From contig CAMCVS010000001.1 of assembly GCA_945881965.1 (NCBI GenBank), positions 291,402 through 355,401 of the forward strand: a DNA stretch of 64,000 nucleotides. The letters run 5' to 3'. Origin of the DNA: Paracoccus haematequi. GTDB taxonomy: Bacteria; Pseudomonadota; Alphaproteobacteria; Rhodobacterales; Rhodobacteraceae. Under the pieces are notes generated by a model. The model was not told where the DNA came from and made no database searches. It was given only the letters and a program-made list of their open reading frames with translations. Positions 49,243-58,614 of this stretch are shown piece by piece (the stretch's first letter is position 1; every line of letters begins with the position of its first letter). Position numbers and translations under genes: made by a program.

Positions 49243-49752
49243 TCAGCCCGCGCTGAGCGCCACCTTCATGTCCTTGACGATATAGATCACCTCGCCGTCG
49301 GCCTCGACGATGCCGTCGGCGACACCCATGGTCAGGCGGCGGGTCTGGATCGCCTTGGTGAAATCCACCTTATATGTAAGCAACCGGCGATCAGGGCGCA
49401 CCATGCCGGTCAGTTTCACCTCGCCCACGCCCAGCGCATAGCCGCGCCCCTGCCAGCCGCGCCAGCCCAGGTTGAAACCCGTCAACTGCCACAGCCCGTC
49501 CAGACCCAGACAGCCCGGCATGATCGGGTTGCCGGGAAAATGGCAGTCAAAAAACCACAGGTCCGGGGTGATGTCGAATTCGGCCACCACATGGCCCTTG
49601 CCGTGCAAGCCGCCGTCACCGGAAATCGCGGTGACCCGGTCCATCATCAGCATCGGCGGCGCGGGCAGTTGGGCGTTGCCGGGGCCGAACAGTTCGCCCC
49701 GCGCGCATTTCAACAGGTCGTCGCGGTCAAAGCTGGACGGGAAAGCGGTCAT
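49243..49752 (-). CDS. fabA: 3-hydroxydecanoyl-ACP dehydratase/isomerase
   Basis: Dehydrates 3-hydroxydecanoyl-ACP and isomerises the product, starting unsaturated fatty-acid synthesis. From ATG 49752 ([20 protein letters not shown]) the product is 169 residues, the family size. The active site is seen in [19 protein letters not shown] (His 71, Asp 85) within a hot-dog fold; [11 protein letters not shown] and the C-terminal VKDMKVAL are also typical. A longer upstream frame is translated from tandem repeats and is not real. It is divergent from irr. Its usual downstream partners fabB-fabI are at 16.7-18.7 kb on the opposite strand, and a LytTR gene follows instead. Confidence 0.96.
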   Translation of the reverse strand: MTAFPSSFDRDDLLKCARGELFGPGNAQLPAPPMLMMDRVTAISGDGGLHGKGHVVAEFDITPDLWFFDCHFPGNPIMPGCLGLDGLWQLTGFNLGWRGWQGRGYALGVGEVKLTGMVRPDRRLLTYKVDFTKAIQTRRLTMGVADGIVEADGEVIYIVKDMKVALSAG

Positions 49753-49775
49753 GCGCGGGGTAGTCCTTTGGTGGG

Positions 49776-49833
49776 GGGCCGAAATCTGGGCCGAAGTCTG
49801 GGGCCGAGTTCTGGGGCCGAGTTCTGGGGCCAT
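49776..49833. repeat. 13-bp tandem repeats in the fabA-irr promoter region
   Basis: Units of GGGCCGAGTTCTG are perfect at 49801-49813 and 49814-49826; variants GGGCCGAAATCT (49776) and GGGCCGAAGTCTG (49788) precede, and a partial GGGCC follows at 49827. They begin 24 bp upstream of the fabA ATG, so copy number would change fabA leader or promoter spacing. Confidence 0.75.
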
Positions 49834-49946
49834 GATCACGCGGGTATGCGCCCGCATGGCAGCCGTGTTAGCACCCGCGCCGCCGCTCCTGCAAGCGCTC
49901 GCACAGGGCAGGCGCGCGCCGCACGGACCCATCACACGGTTTTCGT

Positions 49947-49976
49947 TTGAAATCGGGCCTCGCGGTGCAATATATC
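49947..49976 (+). promoter_or_regulatory. Putative irr promoter
   Basis: TTGAAA (49947-49952) and TATATC (49971-49976) separated by 18 bp, ending 25 bp before the irr ATG. The local AT-richness stands out in a GC-rich gap. No experimental support. Confidence 0.4.
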
Positions 49977-50001
49977 AAGGCATGGATCAGGAAACCCGCG
50001 C

Positions 50002-50442
50002 ATGACCGCCACCCCCAACTGCCCCGCCGTTGCACCAGCCTCGCAGCGCGCCATCGTGTGGCTGGCGCGGGCCGATCTGCGCCCGACGCGGCAACGGATG
50101 GCGCTGGCAGAGGCTTTGGTGGGGGACGGCGAACATCGCCACGTCACCGCAGAAAGCCTGTATGCCGCCGCGTTGGAGCGGGGCGAAAGCGTGTCGCTGG
50201 CCACCGTTTACAACACGCTGCGCGCGTTCTGTCAGGCGGGGCTGCTGGCGGAAATCACGGTGGACGGCACCAAAAGCTATTTCGACACCAACACGCATGA
50301 TCACCCGCATTTCTATTGGGAAGACAGCGGGCGGTTGATCGACGCGCCCGCCGACCAGTTGCAGATTGCCCGCCTGCCGCAGGCCCCCGAGGGCACGGAA
50401 ATCGCGTCGGTGGATGTGATCATCCGGCTGCGCCGCCGCTAG
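50002..50442 (+). CDS. irr: Iron response regulator Irr (Fur family)
   Basis: A 146-residue Fur-family regulator. In alphaproteobacteria Irr represses haem synthesis and other iron-dependent genes when haem or iron is scarce. Visible are the winged-helix part RPTRQRMALAEAL (about residues 27-39), SLATVYNTLRAFCQAGLL (about 64-81) and the Irr-type His-rich segment THDHPHFYWEDSGRLID (about 98-114), where Fur itself has a different metal pattern. There is no N-terminal Cys-Pro haem motif like that of Bradyrhizobium. It is divergent from fabA, the usual arrangement in this group. Confidence 0.93.
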   Translation: MTATPNCPAVAPASQRAIVWLARADLRPTRQRMALAEALVGDGEHRHVTAESLYAAALERGESVSLATVYNTLRAFCQAGLLAEITVDGTKSYFDTNTHDHPHFYWEDSGRLIDAPADQLQIARLPQAPEGTEIASVDVIIRLRRR

Positions 50443-50497
50443 GGGCTTTCGCATCGCCTTGCCCCGGCCTAACCTTTGGCAAATCGGGGGACACATC

Positions 50498-51484
50498 ATG
50501 CGCGCTTTCACCTATTCCAGCCTTGGCCCCGCGGCCAGCGTTCTGACAATGGCCGACCTGCCCACGCCCGACCCGGCTGCGGGCGAGGTGCTGGTGCGGC
50601 TGGCATGGTCCGGCGCGAACCCGTCGGATGTGAAATCGCGCATGGGCAGACCGGGCCAGACCGCGCCCGCCTTTCCCCTGATCGTGCCCCATTCGGATGG
50701 CGCGGGACAGATCGTGGCGGTGGGCGAAAGAGTGTCGGCGGACCGGATCGGCCAGCGGGTTTGGATCTGGAACGGGCAATGGCAGCGCGCGATGGGCACC
50801 GCTGCGGACTATATCGCCCTGCCCGCCGCGCAGGCCGTGCCGCTGCCCGATGCTGTGTCGTTGGACGCAGGGACCTGTCTGGGCATCCCCGGCCTGACAG
50901 CGGCGGAATCGGTGTTCCGCGATGGTGACGTGACGGGGCAGACGCTGTTGGTGTCGGGCGGGGCCGGGGCGGTCGGACATAATGCGGTGCAACTGGCCAC
51001 CTGGGGCGGGGCGACCGTCATCGCCACCTGCGCGCCCGAGGCCATGGACCGCGTCCGCGCCGCAGGCGCGCAGCATGTGCTGGATTACCGCGACCCCGAT
51101 CTGGCGGCACGTGTGCTGGACCTGACCGGCGGGCGCGGCGTGGACCGGGCGATCGAGCCGGAATTTGGCGTCAATGCCGCGATGCTGGCGGCCATGCTGC
51201 GCGATGGCGGCATCGTCGCGGCCTATGGGTCAGCGCTGAACATGACGCCGGAATTGCCGTTCCGGTCTTATCTGTTCAAGGCGATCACGGTCGAGTTCCT
51301 GCTGGTCTACATCACGCCCCTGCCTTTGCGCGCGCAGATGATCACGCGGCTGCATGACGCGCTGACATCCGGCGCGCTGGTGCCCGCGATCCATGCCCGG
51401 TTCGCCTTGGCCGACACCATCGCCGCGCACCAGTGCATCGAGGCGGGCAAGCGCGCGGGCGCGGTGTTGATCGACGTGGGCTAA
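50498..51484 (+). CDS. Quinone oxidoreductase-like MDR-family dehydrogenase
   Basis: A 328-residue medium-chain reductase of the zeta-crystallin/quinone oxidoreductase type. The GroES-like N-terminal domain is seen in VLVRLAWSGANPSDVKSRMG (about residues 30-50), and the nucleotide-binding fold in TLLVSGGAGAVGHNAVQLAT (about 150-169), which replaces the classic GxGxxG of alcohol dehydrogenases with the GGAGAVG form of NADPH-using relatives. The usual structural-zinc Cys set is absent, so it is probably zinc-free. GGGGGA lies 9 bases before ATG 50498. Substrate unknown. Confidence 0.85.
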   Translation: MRAFTYSSLGPAASVLTMADLPTPDPAAGEVLVRLAWSGANPSDVKSRMGRPGQTAPAFPLIVPHSDGAGQIVAVGERVSADRIGQRVWIWNGQWQRAMGTAADYIALPAAQAVPLPDAVSLDAGTCLGIPGLTAAESVFRDGDVTGQTLLVSGGAGAVGHNAVQLATWGGATVIATCAPEAMDRVRAAGAQHVLDYRDPDLAARVLDLTGGRGVDRAIEPEFGVNAAMLAAMLRDGGIVAAYGSALNMTPELPFRSYLFKAITVEFLLVYITPLPLRAQMITRLHDALTSGALVPAIHARFALADTIAAHQCIEAGKRAGAVLIDVG

Positions 51485-51559
51485 GCCGCGCGAAATCCGC
51501 TTTCACTGGCAGGTTTGCCGTGCAAGTCTTGCCGGGCGCAACAGAACCGGACCCTTCCC

Positions 51560-52252
51560 ATGACCATCACCGCTTGCGTCTTTGACGCCTATGGCACGCT
51601 CTTTGACGTGGCCGCTGCCGCGCGCGAGGCGGCCGCCGAACCCGGCAACGAACGTCTTGCCGCCGTCTGGCCTGCCTTGGCCGAGGATTGGCGGCGCAAG
51701 CAGCTGGAATACAGCTGGCTGCGGGCGATCATGGGCGATCACACAGATTTCTGGGCGGTGACGCAGGACGGGCTTGATTGGGCGATGGAGCGGCACAGGC
51801 TGGGCGGGGATGCGGCGCTGCGCGCCACGCTGTTGGGTCTGTATTGGCGACTGTCGGCCTTTGCCGAGGTGCCCGCGATGCTGACAGCGCTGCGCGCGCG
51901 GGGCCTGAACACCGCGATCCTGTCGAACGGGTCGCCCGACATGCTGGGCGGCGCGGTGGACAGCGCGGGTCTGGGCGATCTGCTGGATGCGGTGCTGTCG
52001 GTGGAATCCGTGGGCATCTTCAAACCCGCGCCGCAGGTCTATGATCTGGTGATCCAGCGGTTCGGCTGCGCCAAGCATCACGTGCTGTTCGTGTCGTCAA
52101 ACGGCTGGGATGCGGCGGCAGCGGCGGCTTACGGGTTTCAGACCGCTTGGGTCAACCGCGCCGGGTTGCCGATGGACCGGCTGCCGGGACGACCGCAGCA
52201 TGTGCTGAGCGATCTGACGGGGATCCCCGCGCTGTGTGGAGATGTGGCATGA
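51560..52252 (+). CDS. Haloacid dehalogenase, type II (HAD superfamily)
   Basis: A 230-residue HAD hydrolase resembling L-2-haloacid dehalogenase. Motif I is VFDAYGTLFDV (nucleophile Asp about residue 8), motif II SNGSPDML (about 118-125), the Lys motif in IFKPAPQVYDLV (about 153-164) and motif III-like FVSSNGWDAAAAAAYGF (about 178-194); the SSNGWDA form is typical of type II dehalogenases, which displace halide from C2 of haloacids. The start at 51560 matches the onset of homology. The following dehydratase overlaps by 4 bp. It could also act on a phosphate ester. Confidence 0.87.
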   Translation: MTITACVFDAYGTLFDVAAAAREAAAEPGNERLAAVWPALAEDWRRKQLEYSWLRAIMGDHTDFWAVTQDGLDWAMERHRLGGDAALRATLLGLYWRLSAFAEVPAMLTALRARGLNTAILSNGSPDMLGGAVDSAGLGDLLDAVLSVESVGIFKPAPQVYDLVIQRFGCAKHHVLFVSSNGWDAAAAAAYGFQTAWVNRAGLPMDRLPGRPQHVLSDLTGIPALCGDVA

Positions 52253-53214
52253 ATATCGACATGATCCAAGCCGCCGCCGCGCGTCTGGCGGGCCATGCGC
52301 GGGTGACGCCGCTGTTGTCCTCGCCGTTTCTGGATGACCTTGCGGGGCGACGCGTGCTGGTCAAGGCCGAGTGCCTGCAACACACCGGGTCATTCAAGTA
52401 TCGCGGCGCGTTCTCGGCGCTGTCGGCGCTGGCCCCGGATGTGCGGGCGCGGGGCGTGATCGCTTATTCCTCGGGCAACCACGCGCAGGGCGTGGCGCTG
52501 GCCGCGCGGCAGCATGGCGTGGCCGCCGTGATCGTGATGCCCGCCGATGCGCCCCGCCTGAAGATCGACAACACGCGCGCCTATGGGGCCGAGGTGGTGC
52601 TCTATGACCGCGCGACTGAGGACCGTGACGCGCTTGGCGCGCGGCTGGCGGGGGAACGTGGCCTGACGCTGATCAAACCGTTTGACGAGCCGCAGGTGAT
52701 CGCGGGTCAGGGCACCACGGGGCTGGAAATCGCGGCGCAAGCGGCGGAATTGGGCGTGACCACGGCCGATGTGCTGGTCTGCTGCGGCGGTGGCGGGTTG
52801 ACATCGGGCATCGCGCTGGCGCTTGCCGACCGCGCGCCGGGGCTGCGCGCGCGGCCCGTGGAACCTGTGGGCTTCGACGATGTGGCGCGGTCACTGGCGG
52901 CCGGCACGATACAACGCAACGCGGCGCTTGCCGGCTCGATCTGCGACGCCATCGTGACCCCGCAACCGGGCGACATCACGTTCCCGATCATGGCGCGGCT
53001 GTGCGGGCCGGGTCTGGCGGTGACCGACGATCAGGCATTGCACGCCATGGCGCTTGCGTTTTCGCGGCTGAAGATCGTGCTGGAACCGGGCGGCGCGGTG
53101 GCACTGGCGGCGGCGCTGTTCGCCCCTGATCTGGGCGAAACGGTGATCGCGGTTGCGTCGGGCGGCAATGTGGACCCGGATATCTTTGCCGGGGCGCTGG
53201 CACGGTTCGCCTGA
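52249..53214 (+). CDS. PLP-dependent threonine/serine dehydratase family enzyme
   Basis: A 321-residue fold-type II PLP enzyme. The Lys that binds PLP is in HTGSFKYRGAFSAL (about residue 47), the carboxylate loop is SSGNHAQGVALAAR (about 73-86) and the phosphate-binding Gly-rich loop is CCGGGGLTSGIAL (about 179-191). It lacks the C-terminal regulatory domain of biosynthetic IlvA, so it is a catabolic dehydratase or serine racemase type: it would convert Thr to 2-oxobutanoate, Ser to pyruvate, or racemise Ser. ATG 52249 overlaps the stop of the HAD gene, so the two are translationally coupled. Confidence 0.88.
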   Translation: MNIDMIQAAAARLAGHARVTPLLSSPFLDDLAGRRVLVKAECLQHTGSFKYRGAFSALSALAPDVRARGVIAYSSGNHAQGVALAARQHGVAAVIVMPADAPRLKIDNTRAYGAEVVLYDRATEDRDALGARLAGERGLTLIKPFDEPQVIAGQGTTGLEIAAQAAELGVTTADVLVCCGGGGLTSGIALALADRAPGLRARPVEPVGFDDVARSLAAGTIQRNAALAGSICDAIVTPQPGDITFPIMARLCGPGLAVTDDQALHAMALAFSRLKIVLEPGGAVALAAALFAPDLGETVIAVASGGNVDPDIFAGALARFA

Positions 53215-53234
53215 CCCTTCGTCAACTTGATTGA

Positions 53235-54451
<1,217 letters not shown>

Positions 54452-54452
<1 letters not shown>

Positions 54453-55240
54453 TGCGTATGATCAATCTGGGCGACATCCGCCTGAACGTGCAACTGGACG
54501 GCAACCCGAACGGGCGTCCGGTGGTATTCGCCAATTCGCTGGGCACCGATTTGCGGCTGTGGGATCAGGTGATGCCGCTGTTGCCGCCGCACCTGCGCTA
54601 TATCCGCTATGACAAGCGGGGGCATGGCCTGTCCGATTGCCCGCCTGCGCCCTACACCATGGGCGGGCTGGTGCATGACGCGGAACGCCTGCTGGATGCG
54701 CTGGAGGTCAAGGATGCCGTATTCGTCGGCCTGTCCATCGGCGGGCTGATCGCGCAGGGGTTGGCGGCAAAGCGGCTGGACCTGATCCGCGCTGTGGTGC
54801 TGTCGAACACCGGCGCGAAGATTGGGACGGTCGAGATGTGGGATCAACGCATCGCCGCCGTTCGCGAAGGCGGCATCGCGGCGCTGTCCGAGGCGATCCT
54901 GCAACGCTGGTTTTCCGCGCCGTTCCGCGAGACGGATGCGTTCCATGCGTGGCGGCATATGCTGATCCGGCAGCCGGTTGATGGCTATGTGGGCTGTTCG
55001 GCGGCGATTTCCGGCACCGATTTCTATGCCACCACCGCCGCGCTGCGCCTGCCCGCGCTGGGGATTGCCGGGTCCGAAGACGGGTCAACCCCACCCGATC
55101 TGGTGCGCGAAACCGTGGACCTGATCCCTGGATCGAAATTCCACCTGATCCGCAAGGCAGGCCATCTGCCCTGTGTCGAGGCCCCCGAAGAATACGCCGC
55201 CGTATTGACCCAGTTCCTGACCGAGGTCGGCCATGTCTGA
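54452..55240 (+). CDS. pcaD: 3-oxoadipate enol-lactonase
   Basis: Alpha/beta-hydrolase that opens 3-oxoadipate enol-lactone to 3-oxoadipate, the last pca step before CoA activation. The 262-residue product has the nucleophile elbow FVGLSIGGLIAQ (Ser about residue 93), an oxyanion region near FANSLGTDLRLWD (about 29-41), the strand YDKRGHGLSD and the C-terminal catalytic His in KAGHLPCVEAPEEYAA (about 237-252). The start shares a base with the pobA stop (TGATG), and the end overlaps pcaC by 8 bp. Confidence 0.95.
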
Positions 55241-55613
55241 ACGGTATGACACCGGCATGGCCACACGCCGCCGCGTGCTGGGCGATGCGCATGTGGACCG
55301 CGCCGAGGCGGCGAAAACCGAGTTTGACGCGCCCTTTCAGCGTCTGATCACCGAGGGCGCATGGGGCACGGTCTGGTCATCGGACGGCATATCCTTGCGC
55401 GAACGGTCGATGCTGACGCTGGCGCTGTTGGCGGCGACGGGCAATTTCGAGGAAATCCCGATGCATATCCGCGCCACCGCCCGCACCGGGGCCACAAAGG
55501 CCGACGTGCAGGAAGTGTTCCAGCATGTCGCCATCTATGCCGGGGTGCCGCGCGCCAATCACGCGCTGAAGCTGGCGAAACAGACCTATGCCGAGATGGA
55601 GGAGCAGAAATGA
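55233..55613 (+). CDS. pcaC: 4-carboxymuconolactone decarboxylase
   Basis: Decarboxylates 4-carboxymuconolactone to 3-oxoadipate enol-lactone. The 126-residue protein has the AhpD-like all-helical CMD pattern: RRRVLGDAHVDRAEAAKTEF at the N terminus, LRERSMLTLALLAATGNFEE (about residues 55-74) and EVFQHVAIYAGVPRANHALK (about 94-113, with the conserved His). PcaC lacks the CxxC of peroxidase relatives, as here. It overlaps pcaD upstream by 8 bp and pcaH downstream by 4 bp. Confidence 0.95.
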   Translation: MSERYDTGMATRRRVLGDAHVDRAEAAKTEFDAPFQRLITEGAWGTVWSSDGISLRERSMLTLALLAATGNFEEIPMHIRATARTGATKADVQEVFQHVAIYAGVPRANHALKLAKQTYAEMEEQK

Positions 55614-56338
55614 CCGATTTGGGCCCGTTGGTCCCCCGCCGCCGGGACATGCACCCGGTGCCATACGACCCCGAATACAAGACATCCGTCACCCGCAGCC
55701 CGCGCTGGCCGCTGTTGTCGATGGAATCGACACCCAGCGAAGAAACCGGGCCGCGTTTCGGGCACAGCCTGATCGGACCGCTGGACAATAACCTGATCCT
55801 GAACTGGTCCAAGGACGGCACCGGGGCCATCGGCGAACGCATCCTGATGCATGGCCGGGTGATGGATGAATTCGGGCGGCCTGTGCCTAATACGCTCGTG
55901 GAAATCTGGCAGGCCAATGCCGGCGGGCGCTATCGCCATGTGCGCGACACCTATTTCGCGCCGCTGGACCCGAATTTTGGCGGCTGTGGCCGCACGCTGA
56001 CCGACGATCAGGGGCGCTATCAGTTCCTGACGATCCGCCCCGGCGCATACCCTTGGCCGAACCGGGCGAATGACTGGCGGCCGATGCATGTGCATATCTC
56101 GGTCTTTGGCCATAGTTTTGGCCAGCGCCTGATCACGCAGATGTATTTCGAAGGCGATCCGCTGATTAACCTGTGCCCCATCGCGGCGACGGTGAAATCG
56201 CGCAGCCAGTTGGACGCGCTGGTGGCCCCGCTGGACCTGTCGATGTCGCGGCCGCTGGATTATCTGGCGTATAAATTCGACATCGTGCTGCGCGGGCGGC
56301 GTCAGTCGATGTTCGAGAACAAGCTGGAGGGCATGTGA
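55610..56338 (+). CDS. pcaH: Protocatechuate 3,4-dioxygenase, beta subunit
   Basis: Catalytic subunit of the non-haem Fe(III) intradiol dioxygenase that cleaves protocatechuate between its hydroxyls to 3-carboxymuconate. From ATG 55610 (overlapping the pcaC stop) the product is 242 residues. The iron ligands are recognisable: Tyr in NAGGRYRHVRD (about residue 105), Tyr in RPGAYPWPN (about 147) and the two His in RPMHVHISVFG (about 158 and 160). The intradiol core GRVMDEFGRPVPNTLVEIWQ precedes them. It pairs with pcaG one base downstream. Confidence 0.96.
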   Translation: MTDLGPLVPRRRDMHPVPYDPEYKTSVTRSPRWPLLSMESTPSEETGPRFGHSLIGPLDNNLILNWSKDGTGAIGERILMHGRVMDEFGRPVPNTLVEIWQANAGGRYRHVRDTYFAPLDPNFGGCGRTLTDDQGRYQFLTIRPGAYPWPNRANDWRPMHVHISVFGHSFGQRLITQMYFEGDPLINLCPIAATVKSRSQLDALVAPLDLSMSRPLDYLAYKFDIVLRGRRQSMFENKLEGM

Positions 56339-56339
56339 C

Positions 56340-56939
56340 ATGGTGCAACCCCTGAACACGCTGGTGGAAACCGCCTCGCAGACCGGCGGGCCCTATGTGC
56401 ATATCGGCTGTATCCCGACCTTTGCGGGCTTGGGCGCGGTTTACCCCGAGGATCTGGGCCTGCGCGCCATTGAACCGGGCGCGGCGGGCGAGGCGATCAC
56501 CATCACCGGCGAGGTGATCGACGGCACCGGCTGGGCGTTTCGCGATGCACTGCTGGAAAGCTGGCAACCGGACGCGAACGGAAAATTCGCGGGCCAAGCG
56601 GGCGCGGACCCACAGGTGAACGGCTTTGCCCGCTTTGCCGCCGACAAGGATACGGGCCTGTGGACGCTGCGCACCGTCAAACCGGGTCGCGTGCCCACCC
56701 GCGACGGGCGGATGCAGGCCCCGCATATCAGCATCTGGATCGCCGCGCGCGGCATCAACATCGGGCTGCACACGCGGATTTATTTCGATGACGAGGACAA
56801 CAGCACCGACCCGCTTTTGAACCGTATCGAACAGCGCCCGCGCGCGCAGACCCTGATCGCGAAACGCAGTGCCCCCGGCGAATACCGGTTCGATATCCAT
56901 TTGCAGGGCGCGGCGGAAACCGTGTTTCTGGATATCTGA
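56340..56939 (+). CDS. pcaG: Protocatechuate 3,4-dioxygenase, alpha subunit
   Basis: Structural partner of PcaH in the dioxygenase. The 199-residue product has the same intradiol beta-sandwich (ITGEVIDGTGWAFRDALLES, FARFAADKDTGLWTLRTVKP) and the conserved APHISIWIAARGINIGLHT region, but not the full iron-ligand set, as expected for the alpha subunit. The N terminus LVETASQTGGPYVHIG is typical. It starts one base after the pcaH stop, and a strong hairpin terminator follows the stop. pcaB, pcaIJ and pcaF are not in the window. Confidence 0.95.
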   Translation: MVQPLNTLVETASQTGGPYVHIGCIPTFAGLGAVYPEDLGLRAIEPGAAGEAITITGEVIDGTGWAFRDALLESWQPDANGKFAGQAGADPQVNGFARFAADKDTGLWTLRTVKPGRVPTRDGRMQAPHISIWIAARGINIGLHTRIYFDDEDNSTDPLLNRIEQRPRAQTLIAKRSAPGEYRFDIHLQGAAETVFLDI

Positions 56940-56943
56940 CCAC

Positions 56944-56979
56944 AAGGGGGCGGCCCCCTTCTGTGCCGCCGCCCCCTTT
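56944..56979 (+). terminator. Terminator of the pob-pca operon
   Basis: AAGGGGGCGGC (56944-56954) and its exact complement GCCGCCCCCTT (56968-56978) form an 11-bp stem with a 13-base loop, beginning 5 bp after the pcaG stop. The following T run is very short. Confidence 0.7.
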
Positions 56980-57010
56980 CCCCGCGCTGTCTGCCGCGCT
57001 AGACAGGCCT

Positions 57011-57607
57011 ATGCGCTGGAACATCCCCAACATCCTGACTGTGGCTCGCCTGATCGCTGCCCCCGGCGTGGCGGTGATGTTTTTGTATTTCAACCGGCCC
57101 TGGGCGGATTGGTGCGCGTTGGTGCTGTTCATGGGGGCCGCGCTGACCGACTGGTTCGATGGCTATCTGGCGCGGCTGTGGCGGCAACAGACGAAAATCG
57201 GCACCATGCTGGACCCGATCGCCGACAAGGCGATGGTGGTGATCGCGCTGGCCGTGATCCTGGGCTATTCGCCGATGTCGCCCTGGCTGGTGCTGCCCGC
57301 GACGCTGATCCTGTTCCGCGAGGTGTTCGTGTCGGGCCTGCGCGAATATCTGGGCGATGTGGCGGGCACGCTCAAGGTGACCAATCTGGCCAAGTGGAAA
57401 ACCACGGTGCAGATGGTGGCGATTGCGGTGCTGTTTTCCCAAGGCGTGTTCGAACATTACCAGATCACCACGCCGCATGACTGGATCGCCACCGGCATGG
57501 TCTGGTCCGGGCGCATCGGTCTGGCGCTGCTGTGGCTGGCGGCGGCGTTGACGGCGATCACCGGCTGGGATTACTTCCGCAAGGCGCTGCCCCATCTGAA
57601 GGAATGA
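57011..57607 (+). CDS. pgsA: CDP-diacylglycerol-glycerol-3-phosphate 3-phosphatidyltransferase
   Basis: Inner-membrane enzyme that makes phosphatidylglycerol phosphate from CDP-diacylglycerol. From ATG 57011 (MRWNIPNILTVARLIAAPGV) the product is 198 residues. The CDP-alcohol phosphotransferase motif D-x2-D-G-x2-A-R-x8-G-x3-D-x3-D is intact in the segment starting TDWFDGYLAR and ending MLDPIADK (about residues 52-79). Several hydrophobic helices surround it, including residues 12-32 and 85-110. An upstream in-frame ATG at 56963 lies in the terminator and is rejected. The gene is followed after 4 bp by moaD. Confidence 0.94.
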   Translation: MRWNIPNILTVARLIAAPGVAVMFLYFNRPWADWCALVLFMGAALTDWFDGYLARLWRQQTKIGTMLDPIADKAMVVIALAVILGYSPMSPWLVLPATLILFREVFVSGLREYLGDVAGTLKVTNLAKWKTTVQMVAIAVLFSQGVFEHYQITTPHDWIATGMVWSGRIGLALLWLAAALTAITGWDYFRKALPHLKE

Positions 57608-57611
57608 CGCG

Positions 57612-57863
57612 ATGATGATCGACGTGCTGTATTTCGCCTGGGTGCGCGAACGTATCGGATTGCCGCGCGAGCGGGTAACGACCGAGGCCGCAACGGTGGC
57701 CGATCTGGTGGCGGAATTGATCCAGCGCGAGGACCGCTATGCGGCGGCTTTTGCGGAGGTGACCGCGCTGCGTGTGGCTGTGGATCAGGTGCTGACCGGG
57801 TTCGATGCGCCACTGTCGGGCGCGCGCGAAGTGGCGTTTTTTCCGCCGATGACGGGTGGCTGA
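57612..57863 (+). CDS. moaD: Molybdopterin synthase small subunit
   Basis: Sulfur carrier of molybdopterin synthase. The 83-residue ubiquitin-like protein ends in the required Gly-Gly (PPMTGG), which is adenylated and thiocarboxylated. The N-terminal strand VLYFAWVRERIG and the AREVAFFPP segment before the tail match MoaD. The next gene, moaE, begins on the base after its stop, so the two subunits are co-expressed. Confidence 0.95.
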   Translation: MMIDVLYFAWVRERIGLPRERVTTEAATVADLVAELIQREDRYAAAFAEVTALRVAVDQVLTGFDAPLSGAREVAFFPPMTGG

Positions 57864-58331
57864 ATGAAGGTCATCGTGCAACAGGCGGCGTTTGACGCGG
57901 GCGCGCTGGTCAACACGTTTACCGCCGCGCAGGCGGGCATGGGGGCGATTGTCACCTTTCAGGGCGTGGTGCGCGGCGATGGGGGCCTCGCGCGGATGGA
58001 GATCGAGCATTATCCCGGCATGACCGAACGCGCGCTGACCGCGATTGCGACCGAGGCGGCGCAGCGCTGGTCCTTGGGCAATGTGCTGGTGATCCACCGC
58101 CACGGGTCGCTGGCCCCCGGCGAGGTCATCATGATGGTCGCCACCGCCGCGCCGCATCGCGCCGACGCCTTTGCCGCCGCCGATTTCCTGATGGATTACC
58201 TGAAATCCCGCGCGCCGTTTTGGAAAAAGGAATATGCCGCCGATGGCGCGGCCGAAAACGCAACATGGGTTGCGGCTAAGGATGCGGATGAGGCGGCGCT
58301 GGCGCGCTGGCAAGGAGCAGGCAATGTCTGA
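57864..58331 (+). CDS. moaE: Molybdopterin synthase catalytic subunit
   Basis: Converts precursor Z (cPMP) to molybdopterin using two MoaD thiocarboxylates. The 155-residue product has the MoaE marks AIVTFQGVVRGDGG (about residues 28-41), MEIEHYPGMTERAL (about 45-58), LVIHRHGSLAPGEVIMMVA (about 76-94), HRADAFAAADFLMDYLKSRA (about 99-118) and the catalytic Lys pair in PFWKKEY (about 119-125). Its end overlaps the next small gene by 8 bp. Confidence 0.96.
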   Translation: MKVIVQQAAFDAGALVNTFTAAQAGMGAIVTFQGVVRGDGGLARMEIEHYPGMTERALTAIATEAAQRWSLGNVLVIHRHGSLAPGEVIMMVATAAPHRADAFAAADFLMDYLKSRAPFWKKEYAADGAAENATWVAAKDADEAALARWQGAGNV

Positions 58332-58614
58332 CACACTGGCGGAATTTGCCGCCTTCCTGCATCCCCGTGCCGCTGGCCGGTTGCAGGGCACCGCGAAACT
58401 GGTGCTGACGGATATTGGGGCCGTCATGCTGGACGCCAATGGCGCGCGGATCGGGGATGGCCCCGCCGATGTCACACTGACCGCGCATAAGGACGTGTTT
58501 CGCCGCATCCTGTCCGGCGATCAGAACGCGATGATGGCGGTAATGACCGGAAAGCTGCGGGTCGAGGGCAGCGCGACGCGCGCGCTCAAGATCGCGGAAA
58601 TCCTCACCGCTTAA
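58324..58614 (+). CDS. SCP2 sterol/lipid-carrier domain protein
   Basis: A 96-residue protein that is essentially one SCP2 domain: a helical N terminus (SDTLAEFAAFLHPRAAGRL), beta strands (GTAKLVLTDIGAVMLDANGARIG), ADVTLTAHKDVFRRILSGDQN and the typical MMAVMTGKLRVEGSATRALK before the C terminus. SCP2 domains bind lipids in a hydrophobic tunnel; in bacteria some serve ubiquinone synthesis, but this one cannot be assigned. The start at 58324 overlaps the end of moaE. It converges on the next gene, with overlapping stop codons. Confidence 0.88.
   Translation: MSDTLAEFAAFLHPRAAGRLQGTAKLVLTDIGAVMLDANGARIGDGPADVTLTAHKDVFRRILSGDQNAMMAVMTGKLRVEGSATRALKIAEILTA

Noticed and set aside
49753-49935. N-terminally extended FabA
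   Set aside because: The extension is translated from the 13-bp tandem repeats and would make FabA far longer than its family; ATG 49752 gives the normal 169 residues.
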